A stretch of 64,000 nucleotides of DNA from Metabacillus arenae. GTDB lineage: Bacteria; Bacillota; Bacilli; Bacillales; Bacillaceae. The notes beneath the pieces are model-generated. The model searched no databases. It saw only the letters and a program-made list of their open reading frames with translations, and was not told the origin of the DNA. The stretch covers positions 124,001 to 188,000 of the forward strand of contig NZ_JACXAI010000003.1 of assembly GCF_014773385.1 (NCBI RefSeq), read 5' to 3'. Shown here in pieces: positions 16,121 through 26,029 of the stretch (its first letter is position 1; every line of letters begins with the position of its first letter). Made by a program: the position numbers and the translations under genes.

Positions 16121-18631
16121 ATGAGGAGAAAAAAGGGGAAATTTTTGTTTGCAGTTTTATTTAGTGTCTTGTTGCTTGTTCCTTATCTGTCACTTGAATC
16201 GAAATCTGCTTCAGCGGAGGAATTTACTTTTCCGGAGTATGGGCCTGCAAAAGACTTAATTACTCCATTAAATGGTTCGCCAACCATTTATGACGGTGCT
16301 GTTGGACAAGAGGATGGACATGATGTTCTATATACAACCTCTAAAGGTGTTCCGGCCACGTTTAATGTAGTGGACCTCGATGAGAATAAATTGCTTCGAA
16401 GCATTCCATTAGAGGGAGCATCTGATTCGTGGCATCATGAGGTAGCACCTGATGGCACCGTTTATGTAGCAGCTGGTAAGCATATTTGGGGGTATTCTCC
16501 TGAAACAAAGACAATCGAAGCGCTGGCTGAAATTCCTGATTCCTCCTTGTGGGCATTAGCTGTAGATGAAAACAGCAATGCCTATATCGGAACCTTCAAA
16601 GGCGGAAAGGTTTTTCAGTACAATAAAGAGACGAAACAGCTTCGTGATTATGGGAAAATGATTGGCGATATTGAACAGGAATACGTTCGGTCAATGGATT
16701 ATCATGACGGATATATATATGCAGGAACGGCTCATGATAAAATCTTTAAACTTAATGTGGAAACAGGTGAAAAGGTTGAGATAGCAGAGGAGTTAAATGA
16801 ATCGGGTTTTGTTTATGACTTAGATATTGTAGACGGGAGATACGTATTTGCACGGTACTCAGCTTCAAAAAACATGTATATTTATGACACTTTAGAAGAA
16901 AAGTGGCTGGACGTAAAGTTAACAAATGTGAATGGTTTGCATGTTACGGATTCGTTGGACAACAAAGTATATTTCATAGCTGACGGTATAGTAAAGTATG
17001 TTGATTTGACCAACCTTCAAGTAAGTGAAACATCAATGAAATATGGAAGTGGATTCAGAGGCTCAGACTGGGTAGAAATTGAAGGTGACAGTCGTTTACC
17101 GGGAAAAAGTCTTGTGACCGTGACTTTTAGCGGGGGAACCGTATTTTTTAACATTGAAACAGAAAAGGTTGTTAGCTATCCATCTGTTATTCCTCCAACC
17201 GCCAACGTAACAAATCAAATTCATGCCTTTTCTGAAGATAAAATCTATATTAGCGGGATGACTGGCGGCACAGGTGCTGTTTATAATCCATTAACTGGAG
17301 AAAATAAAAGCATATCACTTGGACAGGCTGATTCTATTTATTCAATGGACAATAAAGTGTATTTCGGGACTTACCCAAGCAGCTCTGTTCATGTCATTGA
17401 CCCTAGTGTTGATCCTTATGCGAAGCCGACGACGTTATTTACTATAGGGAATGAACAAGATCGCTTGCATGCCATGACAGGTGGAGATGGAAAGCTGTTT
17501 ATCGGCAGTATAGCAACCTATCAGCGGCTGGGAGGAGCTCTTACTGTCTATGATGGAGAAACCCATAAAGTATTTCGCAACATTGTAGAGAATCAAAGTA
17601 TTAATGGTTTGGCATACAAAGACGGGCTCGTTTATGGATCAACAACAATTAAAGGTGGTTTAGGCAGTGTTCCGACCGCCGAACAAGCAAAGCTATTTAC
17701 TTGGGATCCAATTACAGAGCAAAAAATTAATGAGAAAAACTTAGAAATTGAAGGACTGGACAAACCAATTCATATTGGCGACCTTTCAGCTGGTCCAAAT
17801 GATGACTATATTTGGGGCGGTTCAACTGGTTATGTGTTTGCCTTAAACCCTGATACTCTTGAGGTTGAAAAGAGTGTAAGAGTGGAAGAAAAACCTTATC
17901 CATTTGAATGGGATCAAATAGACCTGAAGTGGTCAGAAGATGGATTGCTTTATGCGTTAGTTGGAGTGAAATTATACGTCATCAACCCTGATACGTTAGA
18001 TTTTAAGTTTGTGACTAAAGCCGTTTCGTTTGACTTAGGGAAGGATGGAAATATTTATTTCTCTAAGTACGATAACAGAACGATAATGGCAAAAATTGAG
18101 GTAATGGAGGCAGATGCTTCCGACGACTTGCAAAGTGTCCAATTAGAAATGGAAAAGACGAATCTAACAAGGGGCCAAACATCAAACCTTAAAGTGACGG
18201 GTATATTAAAAAATAGTGAGAAAATTGATTTAACAAACTATACAGTCATTTCCTCCAATGAAGAAGCTTTGAAAGTGAAAAATGATCAAGTTATTGCTTA
18301 TCGTTCAGGAGAGTCTACTGTTCAAGCCGAAGTGGATTGGAAAGGGAAGAAGGTTCTATCAAATGAGGTTGTAGTGAAAGTTGATTTAACACTGGATTCA
18401 TTTGAAGCATACGTTGAAAAGCTCTATAACGAAAAAAAGGTTCCTAAAAAATTATATATAAAACTTTCCGTTCATATGCGCCTCGCTAAACACTTTGATG
18501 CCAAAGGATATGAAAAGTTGGTTCAGCATCAGCTTGAAAAAATGAAGAAACAGGTCGAGAGATGGGATGCAGGAGATCATCAATGGGCGAAAGATGCATT
18601 ACTGACAGATATAAATGGCTTGAATGAATAG
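16121..18631 (+). CDS. Exported beta-propeller protein with Ig-like and FIMAH domains
   Basis: 836 residues with a classic signal peptide (KKGKFLFAVLFSVLLLVPYL, cleavage near SASA-EE). Residues about 40-660 are repeated blades of a WD40/YVTN/PQQ-like beta-propeller (recurring YDG, VYVAAG, YNPETK and LYVINPDTL units). A Big-type Ig-like domain follows (about 670-754, LEMEKTNLTRGQTSNLKVTG), then a helical FIMAH-type domain (about 758-836, LHMRLAKHFDAKGYEKL and IN-GLNE end) as found at the C-terminus of secreted Bacillaceae enzymes. No enzymatic motif was found. The start follows AAAGGGGTTTAATC. It is probably a secreted or surface carbohydrate- or protein-binding factor, and the architecture echoes the other giant exported protein 3.6 kb upstream. 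Confidence 0.75.
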   Translation: MRRKKGKFLFAVLFSVLLLVPYLSLESKSASAEEFTFPEYGPAKDLITPLNGSPTIYDGAVGQEDGHDVLYTTSKGVPATFNVVDLDENKLLRSIPLEGASDSWHHEVAPDGTVYVAAGKHIWGYSPETKTIEALAEIPDSSLWALAVDENSNAYIGTFKGGKVFQYNKETKQLRDYGKMIGDIEQEYVRSMDYHDGYIYAGTAHDKIFKLNVETGEKVEIAEELNESGFVYDLDIVDGRYVFARYSASKNMYIYDTLEEKWLDVKLTNVNGLHVTDSLDNKVYFIADGIVKYVDLTNLQVSETSMKYGSGFRGSDWVEIEGDSRLPGKSLVTVTFSGGTVFFNIETEKVVSYPSVIPPTANVTNQIHAFSEDKIYISGMTGGTGAVYNPLTGENKSISLGQADSIYSMDNKVYFGTYPSSSVHVIDPSVDPYAKPTTLFTIGNEQDRLHAMTGGDGKLFIGSIATYQRLGGALTVYDGETHKVFRNIVENQSINGLAYKDGLVYGSTTIKGGLGSVPTAEQAKLFTWDPITEQKINEKNLEIEGLDKPIHIGDLSAGPNDDYIWGGSTGYVFALNPDTLEVEKSVRVEEKPYPFEWDQIDLKWSEDGLLYALVGVKLYVINPDTLDFKFVTKAVSFDLGKDGNIYFSKYDNRTIMAKIEVMEADASDDLQSVQLEMEKTNLTRGQTSNLKVTGILKNSEKIDLTNYTVISSNEEALKVKNDQVIAYRSGESTVQAEVDWKGKKVLSNEVVVKVDLTLDSFEAYVEKLYNEKKVPKKLYIKLSVHMRLAKHFDAKGYEKLVQHQLEKMKKQVERWDAGDHQWAKDALLTDINGLNE

Positions 18632-18817
18632 GTAATCGATTATGGTAGTCCTACAAATAAAAAATCAATGAAGGTAATTCCGAAAAATTAAACACCAGGT
18701 GACGTCACAGATGCTCTATACGTGCATGAATCGGAAAAGAACGGGAAATGCTCACTGGCGTCCAATCTCAAACTGCACTAAACAAGTGTGCAGTGAATTA
18801 TGCTACCCGTTAGCACA

Positions 18818-18848
18818 GCAAGGCTGCCAACAGTTTTGGCAGCCTTTA
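18818..18848. terminator. Strong hairpin terminator
   Basis: AAGGCTGCCAA (18820-18830) and TTGGCAGCCTT (18836-18846) form a perfect 11-bp stem with a 5-base loop, flanked by A and T. It sits between convergent genes. Confidence 0.8.
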
Positions 18849-18955
18849 GGAATGTGTTCTGTGCCGTCCTTGGGCCGTAAAACCTTGCGTTTTGCTGTTT
18901 TACGGAAGCCTCGAAACAATACGATGGACATCAATACTATGCTGGCCCCTTACTT

Positions 18956-19429
18956 TTAAGACATACTTTCCAGATGCTCCTCAAGACGATCCATGGTCTG
19001 TTCGGCACCCGGGACGGCATATGTTTTCACCTTATCGAATACAGCGGCATTTTCTTCAAAAACTGTGCTATAAGTGAGTTTGGTCTTACCATCAAGATCC
19101 TCGAAGATTGCTGTCGCCAGAAAATGGGGAAATACAGCATGTTTGATGACGATTCGCTCGGGTTTAACGACCTCGACAAAGACGTTGGTGTTGGGATAAT
19201 CAACGCCATTAGGACCGTGCATGATAAACTGCCATGTACCGCCCGGTTTCATTTCAAACTTCTGAAAAGTCGTCGTAAAACCTCGAGGTCCCCACCACTT
19301 CGACAGGTGCTCCTCTTTCGTCCAAGCATCAAACACAAGATCGAGTGGAGCATCAAATACGCGAGTGATCACAATCTCGCGTTCACCTACTTGCGTTTCG
19401 AATTTGTTTGTTGCGTTGTTTTGGTTCAC
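18956..19429 (-). CDS. SRPBCC / AHSA1-family protein (YndB-like)
   Basis: About 157 residues of the START-like SRPBCC fold, activator-of-Hsp90 C-terminal type. Family signatures: EIVITRVFDAPLDLVFDAWT, HLSKWWGPRGFTTT and GGTWQFIMHGPNG, ending in the C-terminal helix MDRLEEHLES. These proteins bind hydrophobic ligands in a cavity; no enzyme activity can be assigned. Two starts compete: ATG 19435 is only one base after GGAGG, whereas GTG 19429 is seven bases after it, so GTG is preferred. It is one of four SRPBCC-type genes in this window. No ArsR partner remains beside it. Confidence 0.85.
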   Translation of the reverse strand: MNQNNATNKFETQVGEREIVITRVFDAPLDLVFDAWTKEEHLSKWWGPRGFTTTFQKFEMKPGGTWQFIMHGPNGVDYPNTNVFVEVVKPERIVIKHAVFPHFLATAIFEDLDGKTKLTYSTVFEENAAVFDKVKTYAVPGAEQTMDRLEEHLESMS

Positions 19430-19632
19430 GTCCATCCCTCCAAAATGACTTTGACTTTTTGAAACCTATATCGCTAGGTAGCTTCCCTTACATTCCTTTC
19501 CATATTTAAATAAGGGGTAAGTTTTAAAGACATCATTGATCAACTCCTTTTTCAATCATAGCAAATAAATAATGCATTGATTTCTTTCAGATTGCTCACT
19601 TGAATATTCCGATAGATGGGGGATTCGAACCA

Positions 19633-19888
19633 CATACAAGGAAATAATTATTGAAAAAGACGAGAAGGGACAGGAACGAATCAATCGGATCAATTATGAG
19701 ATAAGCGCTTTGCAAATGCTTCGGGATAAATTGCGGTGTAAAGAAATCTGGGGGGTGGGAGCTAACCGGTATCTCAATCCGGACGAGGATTTGAGGAACG
19801 CCGGGTAGAAAACTACAAAGCCTTGAATCAACCGCTCGATGTAGATACCTTATTGCGACGTCAAACAAGAACTAATGAAGGTAATACT
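19633..19888 (+). pseudogene. Tn3-family transposase fragment (central part)
   Basis: Readable segments RINRINYEISALQML, DKLRCKEIWGVGANRYLNPDEDL and, after a stop and frame change, ENYKALNQPLDVDTLL are characteristic of the middle of Tn3-family TnpA. No start, no C-terminus and at least one frameshift. Same orientation as the other two TnpA fragments at 31.9 and 57.6 kb. Confidence 0.8.
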
Positions 19889-20520
<632 letters not shown>

Positions 20521-21010
20521 TAATGAAGCGATGTTTAAGCTGTTGGCTACAACTGGCATGAGACGCTCAGAATTAGTATCTCTAACATGGGAGCAGCTGG
20601 ATTTATCCAAACAAACGATTCTGATTTAGGGGAAAGGCAAAAAAGAACGATTATTACCCCTTCACCCGCTCCTTATTCCCCTTCTTTCTGCTTATAATGA
20701 GTCTTTAGAAGGTTATCAAGCGACAGAACCGGTTTTTTTAAACAAAGATAAAAATCCGCTCAATCCACGTGGTTTGCATTTAATAGTTAAAAATGCCTTA
20801 CGGAAACCGGGTCCTCCTCCCTCTCGCTTTTCATTGCATCATTTGCGTCATACCTTTGCGACATTAATGCTGCAGGAAAATAAAAATAACGTGGAGTTAC
20901 GGACGCTGCAAGAATTATTAGGCCATGAAAGTATCACTTCAACAGAAGTTTATACCCATGTAGAGTTTGAACAGAAAAAGAAGGCCATTGATTCGTTTAA
21001 TATCTTTTAA
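20521..21010 (+). pseudogene. XerC/D-like tyrosine recombinase, truncated with stop
   Basis: The catalytic domain of a phage-integrase-type recombinase is readable: LATTGMRRSELVSLTW (first Arg), an in-frame TAG at 20627-20629 in ILI-stop-GKGKKERLLPL, HHLRHTFATLML (HxxR), LLGHESITSTEVYTHV (His and the Tyr nucleophile). All catalytic residues survive, but the N-terminal core-binding domain is missing and the stop breaks the frame. From about 20774 the rest could still be translated as a short peptide. Probably a mobile-element integrase that decayed in place. Confidence 0.8.
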
Positions 21011-21037
21011 AATCCTATTCATTTCTTAACGGAAAGA

Positions 21038-21066
21038 AACTACCCATCATAGGGTAGTTATCTTTT
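21038..21066 (+). terminator. Terminator after recombinase remnant
   Basis: AACTACCC and GGGTAGTT with a 6-base loop, followed by ATCTTTTT. Confidence 0.75.
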
Positions 21067-21366
21067 TGCTGTAAAGAACTCTGTGCAGTACTTGGTTGAT
21101 AAAACCCAGTGGAAAGGTAATCAGTGTATATGGTAATTAAAAATGCTATAACCGGCAATATCTTTTATGAATGAAAAAGAGACAAAATACGCAAGTAGTG
21201 CATTAAAACTTGCATATTTTAAGCTCTTTATTTTTACTGCTTGTTATGTTGAAGAACCCTATAGCATTCCTGTAGAGCGTTATTCTTGAGCTTTGATAAA
21301 AAAAGGGATCCTCAGTAAGATATGAGTAAGACACGACTCTAACTCAACTTAGGAGGAACCCTTACC

Positions 21367-22641
21367 ATGAATTTTAAAATGCAGGACAAACAAAATCAAC
21401 TAATCGAAAGAATTTCTGACAAACATCTTGTCGTTGGGGTAGATATTGCCCAACAATTCCACGTAGCCAGAGCTGTCAATTTTCGTGGAATCGTTGTAGG
21501 AGATCCAATCACTTTTCAAAATGACGAAGACGGTTTTTCAGCTTTATTAAACTGGATTAATAATCTTAAAAGGTTACATAAATTAGAGGAATCCATTGTG
21601 GGAATGGAACCTACAGGACATTACTGGATCAACCTTTCAAAATGGCTAATAAAGCGTGATATTGAGGTAGTGACAGTTAATCCACATTTAGTTAAAAGGA
21701 ATAAAGAAAATCGTGATAATACGCAATCAAAGAGTGATAAGAAAGATGCCCTGGTCATAGCCGACATGGTGAAGAATGGTTACTACTCTTTTGTCAGACA
21801 TGCTTCTGAGCCTTTTGAAAAACTTAGAGTTCTTATGTCAAACAGGGATGTCGTTGTTAAAAGGCTTGTAAGCTCGGTTAATCAATTAAATCGCTGGGTG
21901 GACATTGTTTTTCCCGAACTCAGACAAGTCTTTAAGGACATAACTAGTAAAGGGGCAATCGCTACACTAAGGCTTTTTCCAACTCCAATGGAACTAGATT
22001 CCCTGCAGCCAGAAGAGATTGTGACCGGATGGAAGTCGCTTATGAAAAGGCAGCCTGGGTTAAAGAAAGCCTATTTACTTCTCAATGTATCCAGGAAATC
22101 TGTCGGTACCAGGCAAGCCATTGAGGCTCACAAATTCCATCTGGAACAATTACTCGAAGAGTATGATCTTGTGATTCAACAACTTGACAGAGTAGAGCTG
22201 GCAATCAAGGAAGAACTCCCTAAAATCCCTTTCGCAGATAAGCTGCTTAATATCAAGGGAATTAGTGAAATTTCATTAGCCGGTATTTTAGGGGAGGCAG
22301 GAGATTTAAGTGGATTTTCACATGGCAATTCATTACTCCGCCACGCAGGGCTCCATCTCTCTGAAGCTAGTTCCGGGAAGTGGAAAGGACAAGTAGTCCT
22401 ATCAAAACGCGGAAGGTCAAGACTTAGACGTTTTCTTTACCTGGCCACTTTGAGCCTGGTGGTGAACAACGCAGAGTTTAAGGTCATCCACTCCAATAAC
22501 GTGAAAGTTAAGAAAATGAAAAAGATGAAATCCATTATGAAACTGGTTGGTAAATTGGCCAGGATTTTTGTAGGAATAGCCCGAAATAACGAATCGTATT
22601 GTCCAAAGAAAGTTCAACCATTAACGGAGTTGGCAGCTTAA
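21367..22641 (+). CDS. IS110-family DEDD transposase
   Basis: 424 residues, close to the family norm. The N-terminal RuvC-like domain (DEDD_Tnp_IS110) shows D26 in VVGVDIAQQ, E81 in GMEPTGHYW, and D124/D127 in KSDKKDA with D133 following. The C-terminal Tnp_20 domain shows NIKGISEISLAGIL, FSHGNSLLRHAGL and ASSGKWKG, where a serine in the SSG segment is the expected nucleophile, then SKRGRSRLRRFLY. Start ATG follows AGGAGG by 10 bases. The gene is intact, so the element may be active. These recombinases use a bridge/seek RNA made from the element's own noncoding end to choose targets; the candidate RNA is listed next. Confidence 0.95.
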   Translation: MNFKMQDKQNQLIERISDKHLVVGVDIAQQFHVARAVNFRGIVVGDPITFQNDEDGFSALLNWINNLKRLHKLEESIVGMEPTGHYWINLSKWLIKRDIEVVTVNPHLVKRNKENRDNTQSKSDKKDALVIADMVKNGYYSFVRHASEPFEKLRVLMSNRDVVVKRLVSSVNQLNRWVDIVFPELRQVFKDITSKGAIATLRLFPTPMELDSLQPEEIVTGWKSLMKRQPGLKKAYLLLNVSRKSVGTRQAIEAHKFHLEQLLEEYDLVIQQLDRVELAIKEELPKIPFADKLLNIKGISEISLAGILGEAGDLSGFSHGNSLLRHAGLHLSEASSGKWKGQVVLSKRGRSRLRRFLYLATLSLVVNNAEFKVIHSNNVKVKKMKKMKSIMKLVGKLARIFVGIARNNESYCPKKVQPLTELAA

Positions 22642-22685
22642 TTTAATATTTTTGGTTTCTTGAAAAGAAAGTAGATCGAGTGTTG

Positions 22686-22999
22686 GCTTATTCGCAGGAT
22701 TTCTAAATATGTACGGAGTACCAGGTTACTTAAACAAAAGGGCTCTGACCCATTCCTATAGCTAGACTGGCCTCCACCCCTTGGATAGGCATGACGAAGG
22801 AATGAGAGGGCGATTGACCCGTTGAGACATGGGAGGGAAAGCCTCCAGGGGCGGCGTGGAGAGGTACATTATATGGTAAAATATGGAGTATAACCCTACT
22901 CTTCTATTTAACTATGCCTTCACGTAGCCAAATGTCCAGAATCTACTCCTTACAATCAATTAAATGTAATCCTAGGAGGATGAAATCCTGCGAATAAGC
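22686..22999 (+). ncRNA. Candidate IS110 guide (bridge/seek) RNA region
   Basis: The noncoding tail of the IS is enclosed by a perfect 18-bp inverted repeat, GCTTATTCGCAGGATTTC (22686-22703) and GAAATCCTGCGAATAAGC (22982-22999), 278 bases apart, as the closing stem of a large structured RNA would be. Inside, CTCCAC (about 22770) can pair with GTGGAG (about 22855), and a block GACATGGGAGGGAAAGCC (22826-22843) is conserved in a second genomic copy. There is no open reading frame. Guide RNAs in IS110 noncoding ends are established; that this exact stretch is one is inference from position, structure and conservation. Confidence 0.55.
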
Positions 23000-23069
23000 G
23001 AGCATTCGTAAGATAAACGTATTATACTGAGGGAGTTTAAGAACTTTCCTTCACAAACTGCAAAAAACA

Positions 23070-23549
23070 TTATAATTGTTTTTCAGCGCACTGTTTCAAT
23101 GCCTTCATTTGTTTTTCTAAACCTTTTTTCATAAATACACGAAAAAGGATACTTAATATCTTTCCTGAAACAGTCTTAGCTGTTACTTCTTCTGTAATAT
23201 AAAGAATACTAGAATTAGGACTAATTTCTTGAAGGTTATATGAAACATTGATTAAGAAAGAAGGATGATTCATTTGAATACTTATTCTATTATTTTTATT
23301 GTATTCAGTAACTTGTCCTTCATACTCTTGAATACGGTTTCCTTCTCTTAACCTTTGTTTAAACTTAACACCAACAGGATTACTAATATCAAACTTCGTT
23401 AAATACTCAGTTCCTTCTAATCCTGTCATCCATTCTTTTTGTTTATCATTATCTTCTAAGTAAGAGAATACTACCTCAATAGGGGCTTGAATCTCTGTTT
23501 GACTTGTTATTAACAATGTTTTGTACCTCCAATTATCAGCATTGGTCAT
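23070..23549 (-). CDS. SRPBCC family protein
   Basis: 159 residues with SRPBCC (START-like) features: ITSQTEIQAPIEVVFSYLEDND, WMTGLEG, then a beta-rich core and a terminal helix (FMKKGLEKQMKALKQC). It shares one base with the upstream AraC-type gene (TAATG stop/start overlap), so translation is coupled. A ligand-binding cavity protein next to a ligand-sensing regulator suggests that both handle the same small molecule, possibly a toxic organic. No catalytic residues identified. Confidence 0.75.
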   Translation of the reverse strand: MTNADNWRYKTLLITSQTEIQAPIEVVFSYLEDNDKQKEWMTGLEGTEYLTKFDISNPVGVKFKQRLREGNRIQEYEGQVTEYNKNNRISIQMNHPSFLINVSYNLQEISPNSSILYITEEVTAKTVSGKILSILFRVFMKKGLEKQMKALKQCAEKQL

Positions 23550-24433
23550 TATAATTTCTTTACTTTTATTGGAACATATATTTCTGTCTGGTTTAAATGA
23601 AAATTTGGATTGATTAATGTTGTTTTATAAATTTCAATTACAGGAAGTCCACCAAAATCAATATTTCGTGCTTGGTGTATCTCTTGATATAATTTTTGAT
23701 AAGCATGCTTCATATTAGCTCCATATTGACCAACATATGTCAAAGTTGCATACTGTCCTCCTCCTAATTGCTGATATGAAATCTCACCCTCTGAAAAAAA
23801 TGATTTATTGACCTCTATGCAACTATCAAATCTCAATAAACTCGAAGGTGTTATACTTGGCGCATCATGCCCAACACCTATAAGCAGAAGATCTTTCCTA
23901 TAAACATTATTCTTTTTAGCCCATTGAATTAATTTGTCAAATGATCCGGGATCAACTTCCTCGTAAGGACCGACACTTCTGATAAAAGCAACATTAATCG
24001 GACATAGACGTTTGATTGAGACAGCGGAAATTTCAAATTCACTAAACACTTTTTGATGGTATGAATTCTCAACATTTATATCTGTTTTAATGTGGATTGG
24101 CTGTTCTTTATAGTTCTTCGGTGTCATATTGTATTTCTTTTTAAATGCTCTGGTAAATGTTTCTGAATTTTTAAAACCCAAATCAGTTGAAATGTTAATA
24201 ACTTTCTCATCCCAATATTTCAATGCGAACGCTGCTTGCTCTAATTTAATACGAGTAATATATTGTTTTAATGTTTCTCCAACCACACTTTTAAACATTC
24301 TATGAAAGTAAAAAGAAGATAATCCTGCTTTTTTCGAGACCGTATCTAATACTAAATCATCATGTAAATTTGCTTGTATATAAACAAGAATAGGAATAAT
24401 AACTTCTAACTCCTTATTTTTGATAGCATTCAT
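23549..24433 (-). CDS. AraC-family regulator with GyrI-like effector domain
   Basis: About 294 residues. N-terminal AraC/XylS double helix-turn-helix (LDTVSKKAGLSSFYFHRMFK and ISTDLGFKNSETFTRAFKKKYNMTPKNYK) followed by a GyrI-like small-molecule-binding domain (about 140-290, ending ALPVIEIY-like GGLPVIEIYKT and EIYVPIK). This is the Rob/SoxS-GyrI layout used for multidrug or toxin sensing. An upstream ATG at 24472 is in frame, but AAAGGAATGATTTA precedes the ATG at 24433, which I prefer. It is the first gene of a two-gene operon with the SRPBCC gene and probably regulates it. The IS110 element sits immediately downstream. Confidence 0.85.
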   Translation of the reverse strand: MNAIKNKELEVIIPILVYIQANLHDDLVLDTVSKKAGLSSFYFHRMFKSVVGETLKQYITRIKLEQAAFALKYWDEKVINISTDLGFKNSETFTRAFKKKYNMTPKNYKEQPIHIKTDINVENSYHQKVFSEFEISAVSIKRLCPINVAFIRSVGPYEEVDPGSFDKLIQWAKKNNVYRKDLLLIGVGHDAPSITPSSLLRFDSCIEVNKSFFSEGEISYQQLGGGQYATLTYVGQYGANMKHAYQKLYQEIHQARNIDFGGLPVIEIYKTTLINPNFHLNQTEIYVPIKVKKL

Positions 24434-25180
24434 TAAATCATTCCTTTCATTAATTAATTTATCAAACATCATAATACATCACTTGACTATTCTTGCTTTT
24501 TTAGAGAAACATAACATTTATTTTTTAAGAAAGGTAGATACGGACTGTTAGATAGGTAAGGGTAAATTTTAGAAACTGCACAGAGCGTTTTGGCTGTGCG
24601 GTTTCTTTTATTCATATATAGTTACCGAGCATATCTGCTTTCCATGAATGAATCGCATGGCTTTCCCTAGCAAATAGTTTCTCTAATATGCCTTTTTCTG
24701 TACTCTTCCATTGTCTTTATTTGTCTTAAAATCATCTAAACTCATTATTTCATCATATATATTGAAACTTTCCACCTTCCCCGATTTCCTATAATTTAAA
24801 TTTTTCTTTTCTGGTCTTGAAGTATGTAGGAAATTTCATTTTTCATACATACCCCTTAATTCCTTTTTTTATATTCGAACTCCTGAAGCTGTCTTCTTTT
24901 TCTCTCTGATTTCTTGTTCGTAAAAAATTTTGTAATTCAACTACCACCAATTCTCCTTCTTCCACAATAACAAATTAATAAAAAGTATGAATACATCATT
25001 TTCCATTTAGTTGAAGATGAGTCTATATATCTAAAGATTATACGTCTTTTTTACCATTATTACATATATCTTTTTGTTTTAAATTTCCTACATATGGTAT
25101 ATAATAGATATTTAGAGTTAAATAAAAAGTCCTAGACAGATCGATAAAAACGTTCTTTTATAATAGAGAGGAAGATTGAA
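24434..25180. other. 750-bp intergenic region
   Basis: AT-rich. Contains one orphan terminator hairpin at 24571-24610 and otherwise no supported gene. Short decayed coding-like stretches exist on the minus strand around 24620-24800, but I cannot assign them. Confidence 0.35.
24571..24610 (+). terminator. Orphan terminator hairpin
   Basis: AGAAACTGCACAG (24571-24583) pairs with CTGTGCGGTTTCT (24594-24606) with one G-T pair and is followed by TTTT. No plus-strand gene precedes it. Confidence 0.65.
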
Positions 25181-25288
25181 ATGATCGAAGAATTTAAAGA
25201 GGTATTTACTTTAGTACAAGCTGGTGTTATGGGTATTACCACTATTTTTATATGGTCAAATATTTTCAAGCCTCATGAAAAGCATTAA
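25181..25288 (+). CDS. Small membrane peptide, 35 aa
   Basis: ATG preceded by AGAGAGGAAGATTGAA. The product MIEEFKEVFTLVQAGVMGIT... has an acidic N-terminus, one hydrophobic span (about 11-28) and a basic HEKH tail. It lies 38 bp upstream of a second gene with its own ribosome binding site, so the pair is probably cotranscribed. The length and topology resemble small toxin/holin-like or phage-associated peptides, but no family is recognised. Confidence 0.55.
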   Translation: MIEEFKEVFTLVQAGVMGITTIFIWSNIFKPHEKH

Positions 25289-25326
25289 GAAATGCATTAA
25301 AAATATACATAAGGAGAGAAAAAAGA

Positions 25327-25719
25327 ATGGTAAAAAAACTCAACTACGCTACCCTTAGTCCTGGAGGAAGTATAATCTATAAGCATCTTTTTGGTGATTC
25401 GTACAATATTTTTAAGAAAGAAATCGATGGTAACTTAGGTGTAATTCAATTGGGCCAATTATATATTTGGTATGATGACGGATTTCTTTTTAATGAGAAT
25501 CCTCATCCTACGTTAGTCATTAAAAGAGATCCTTCTCCTCAAATAACTGATTGGGATACGGTCCTTTGTGGAACTGTCTTATTTGCTTCTCATGGGACAA
25601 AAGGAAATAAGATAGGCTTAACGCAAGAAGCAAGAATGATTTTAGCAAGATTTCAAAAGGCTTTAATGGGGAACAAAGAAGTTTTTGTTTATGTAAATTA
25701 TTCAGAAGCAGCAGTATAA
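25327..25719 (+). CDS. Hypothetical protein, 130 aa (weakly DUF3846-like)
   Basis: Starts after AAGGAGAGAAAAAGA. Soluble, mixed alpha/beta, no signal or membrane span. The pattern EIDGNLGVIQLGQLY ... NPHPTLVIKRD ... DTVLCGTVLFASHG recalls DUF3846 phage/plasmid proteins (a pattern of an N-terminal 'ID..L..IQ..G' strand, a central 'NP.A' strand and a terminal 'I.GT..' strand), but this is a weak memory-based match. Downstream of the 35-aa membrane peptide in an apparent two-gene unit with AT-rich flanks, perhaps from a mobile element. Confidence 0.55.
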   Translation: MVKKLNYATLSPGGSIIYKHLFGDSYNIFKKEIDGNLGVIQLGQLYIWYDDGFLFNENPHPTLVIKRDPSPQITDWDTVLCGTVLFASHGTKGNKIGLTQEARMILARFQKALMGNKEVFVYVNYSEAAV

Positions 25720-26029
25720 TTCATAGTATTATATAATCATTTTATTTATAAACAATTACAAATAATAACCTTATATGTTTGTTTTTTCTTTTTTTAATCG
25801 CATATATGGCCTGATGACAGGGTTCTTGCTGTAGACCACAATGTAAAGTAGCCAAGAGCACTCTTAAGTTGAGGGCAAGTAAACTTGCCTCGAAAGTAGA
25901 TTAACTATTAAAAATCATATTAGTTATCTAGCATTTTGCATAGATATATTTAATTAACCCTTGCATGAAAAGGAATTTCCTGTTACATTACAATCAATTA
26001 AATATTTTCTTATTTCAATATCTTTTGAA

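Larger units (their letters stand above)
21270..23060 (+). mobile_element. IS110-family insertion sequence with long 3' noncoding end
   Basis: Contains an intact DEDD transposase (21367-22641) and about 420 bp of noncoding sequence downstream. The right limit near 23060 is inferred because homology to a second partial copy (55.99-56.21 kb) stops there. The left limit is a guess; IS110 elements lack terminal inverted repeats and target duplications, so it cannot be read directly. The noncoding end on the 3' side is the arrangement described for IS1111-type members, whose guide RNA lies in the right end. Confidence 0.75.

Noticed and set aside
21367-22641. IS110 element as carrying terminal inverted repeats
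   Set aside because: The only long inverted repeat (22686/22982) lies wholly downstream of the transposase and inside the element, so it is an RNA stem candidate rather than IS ends.
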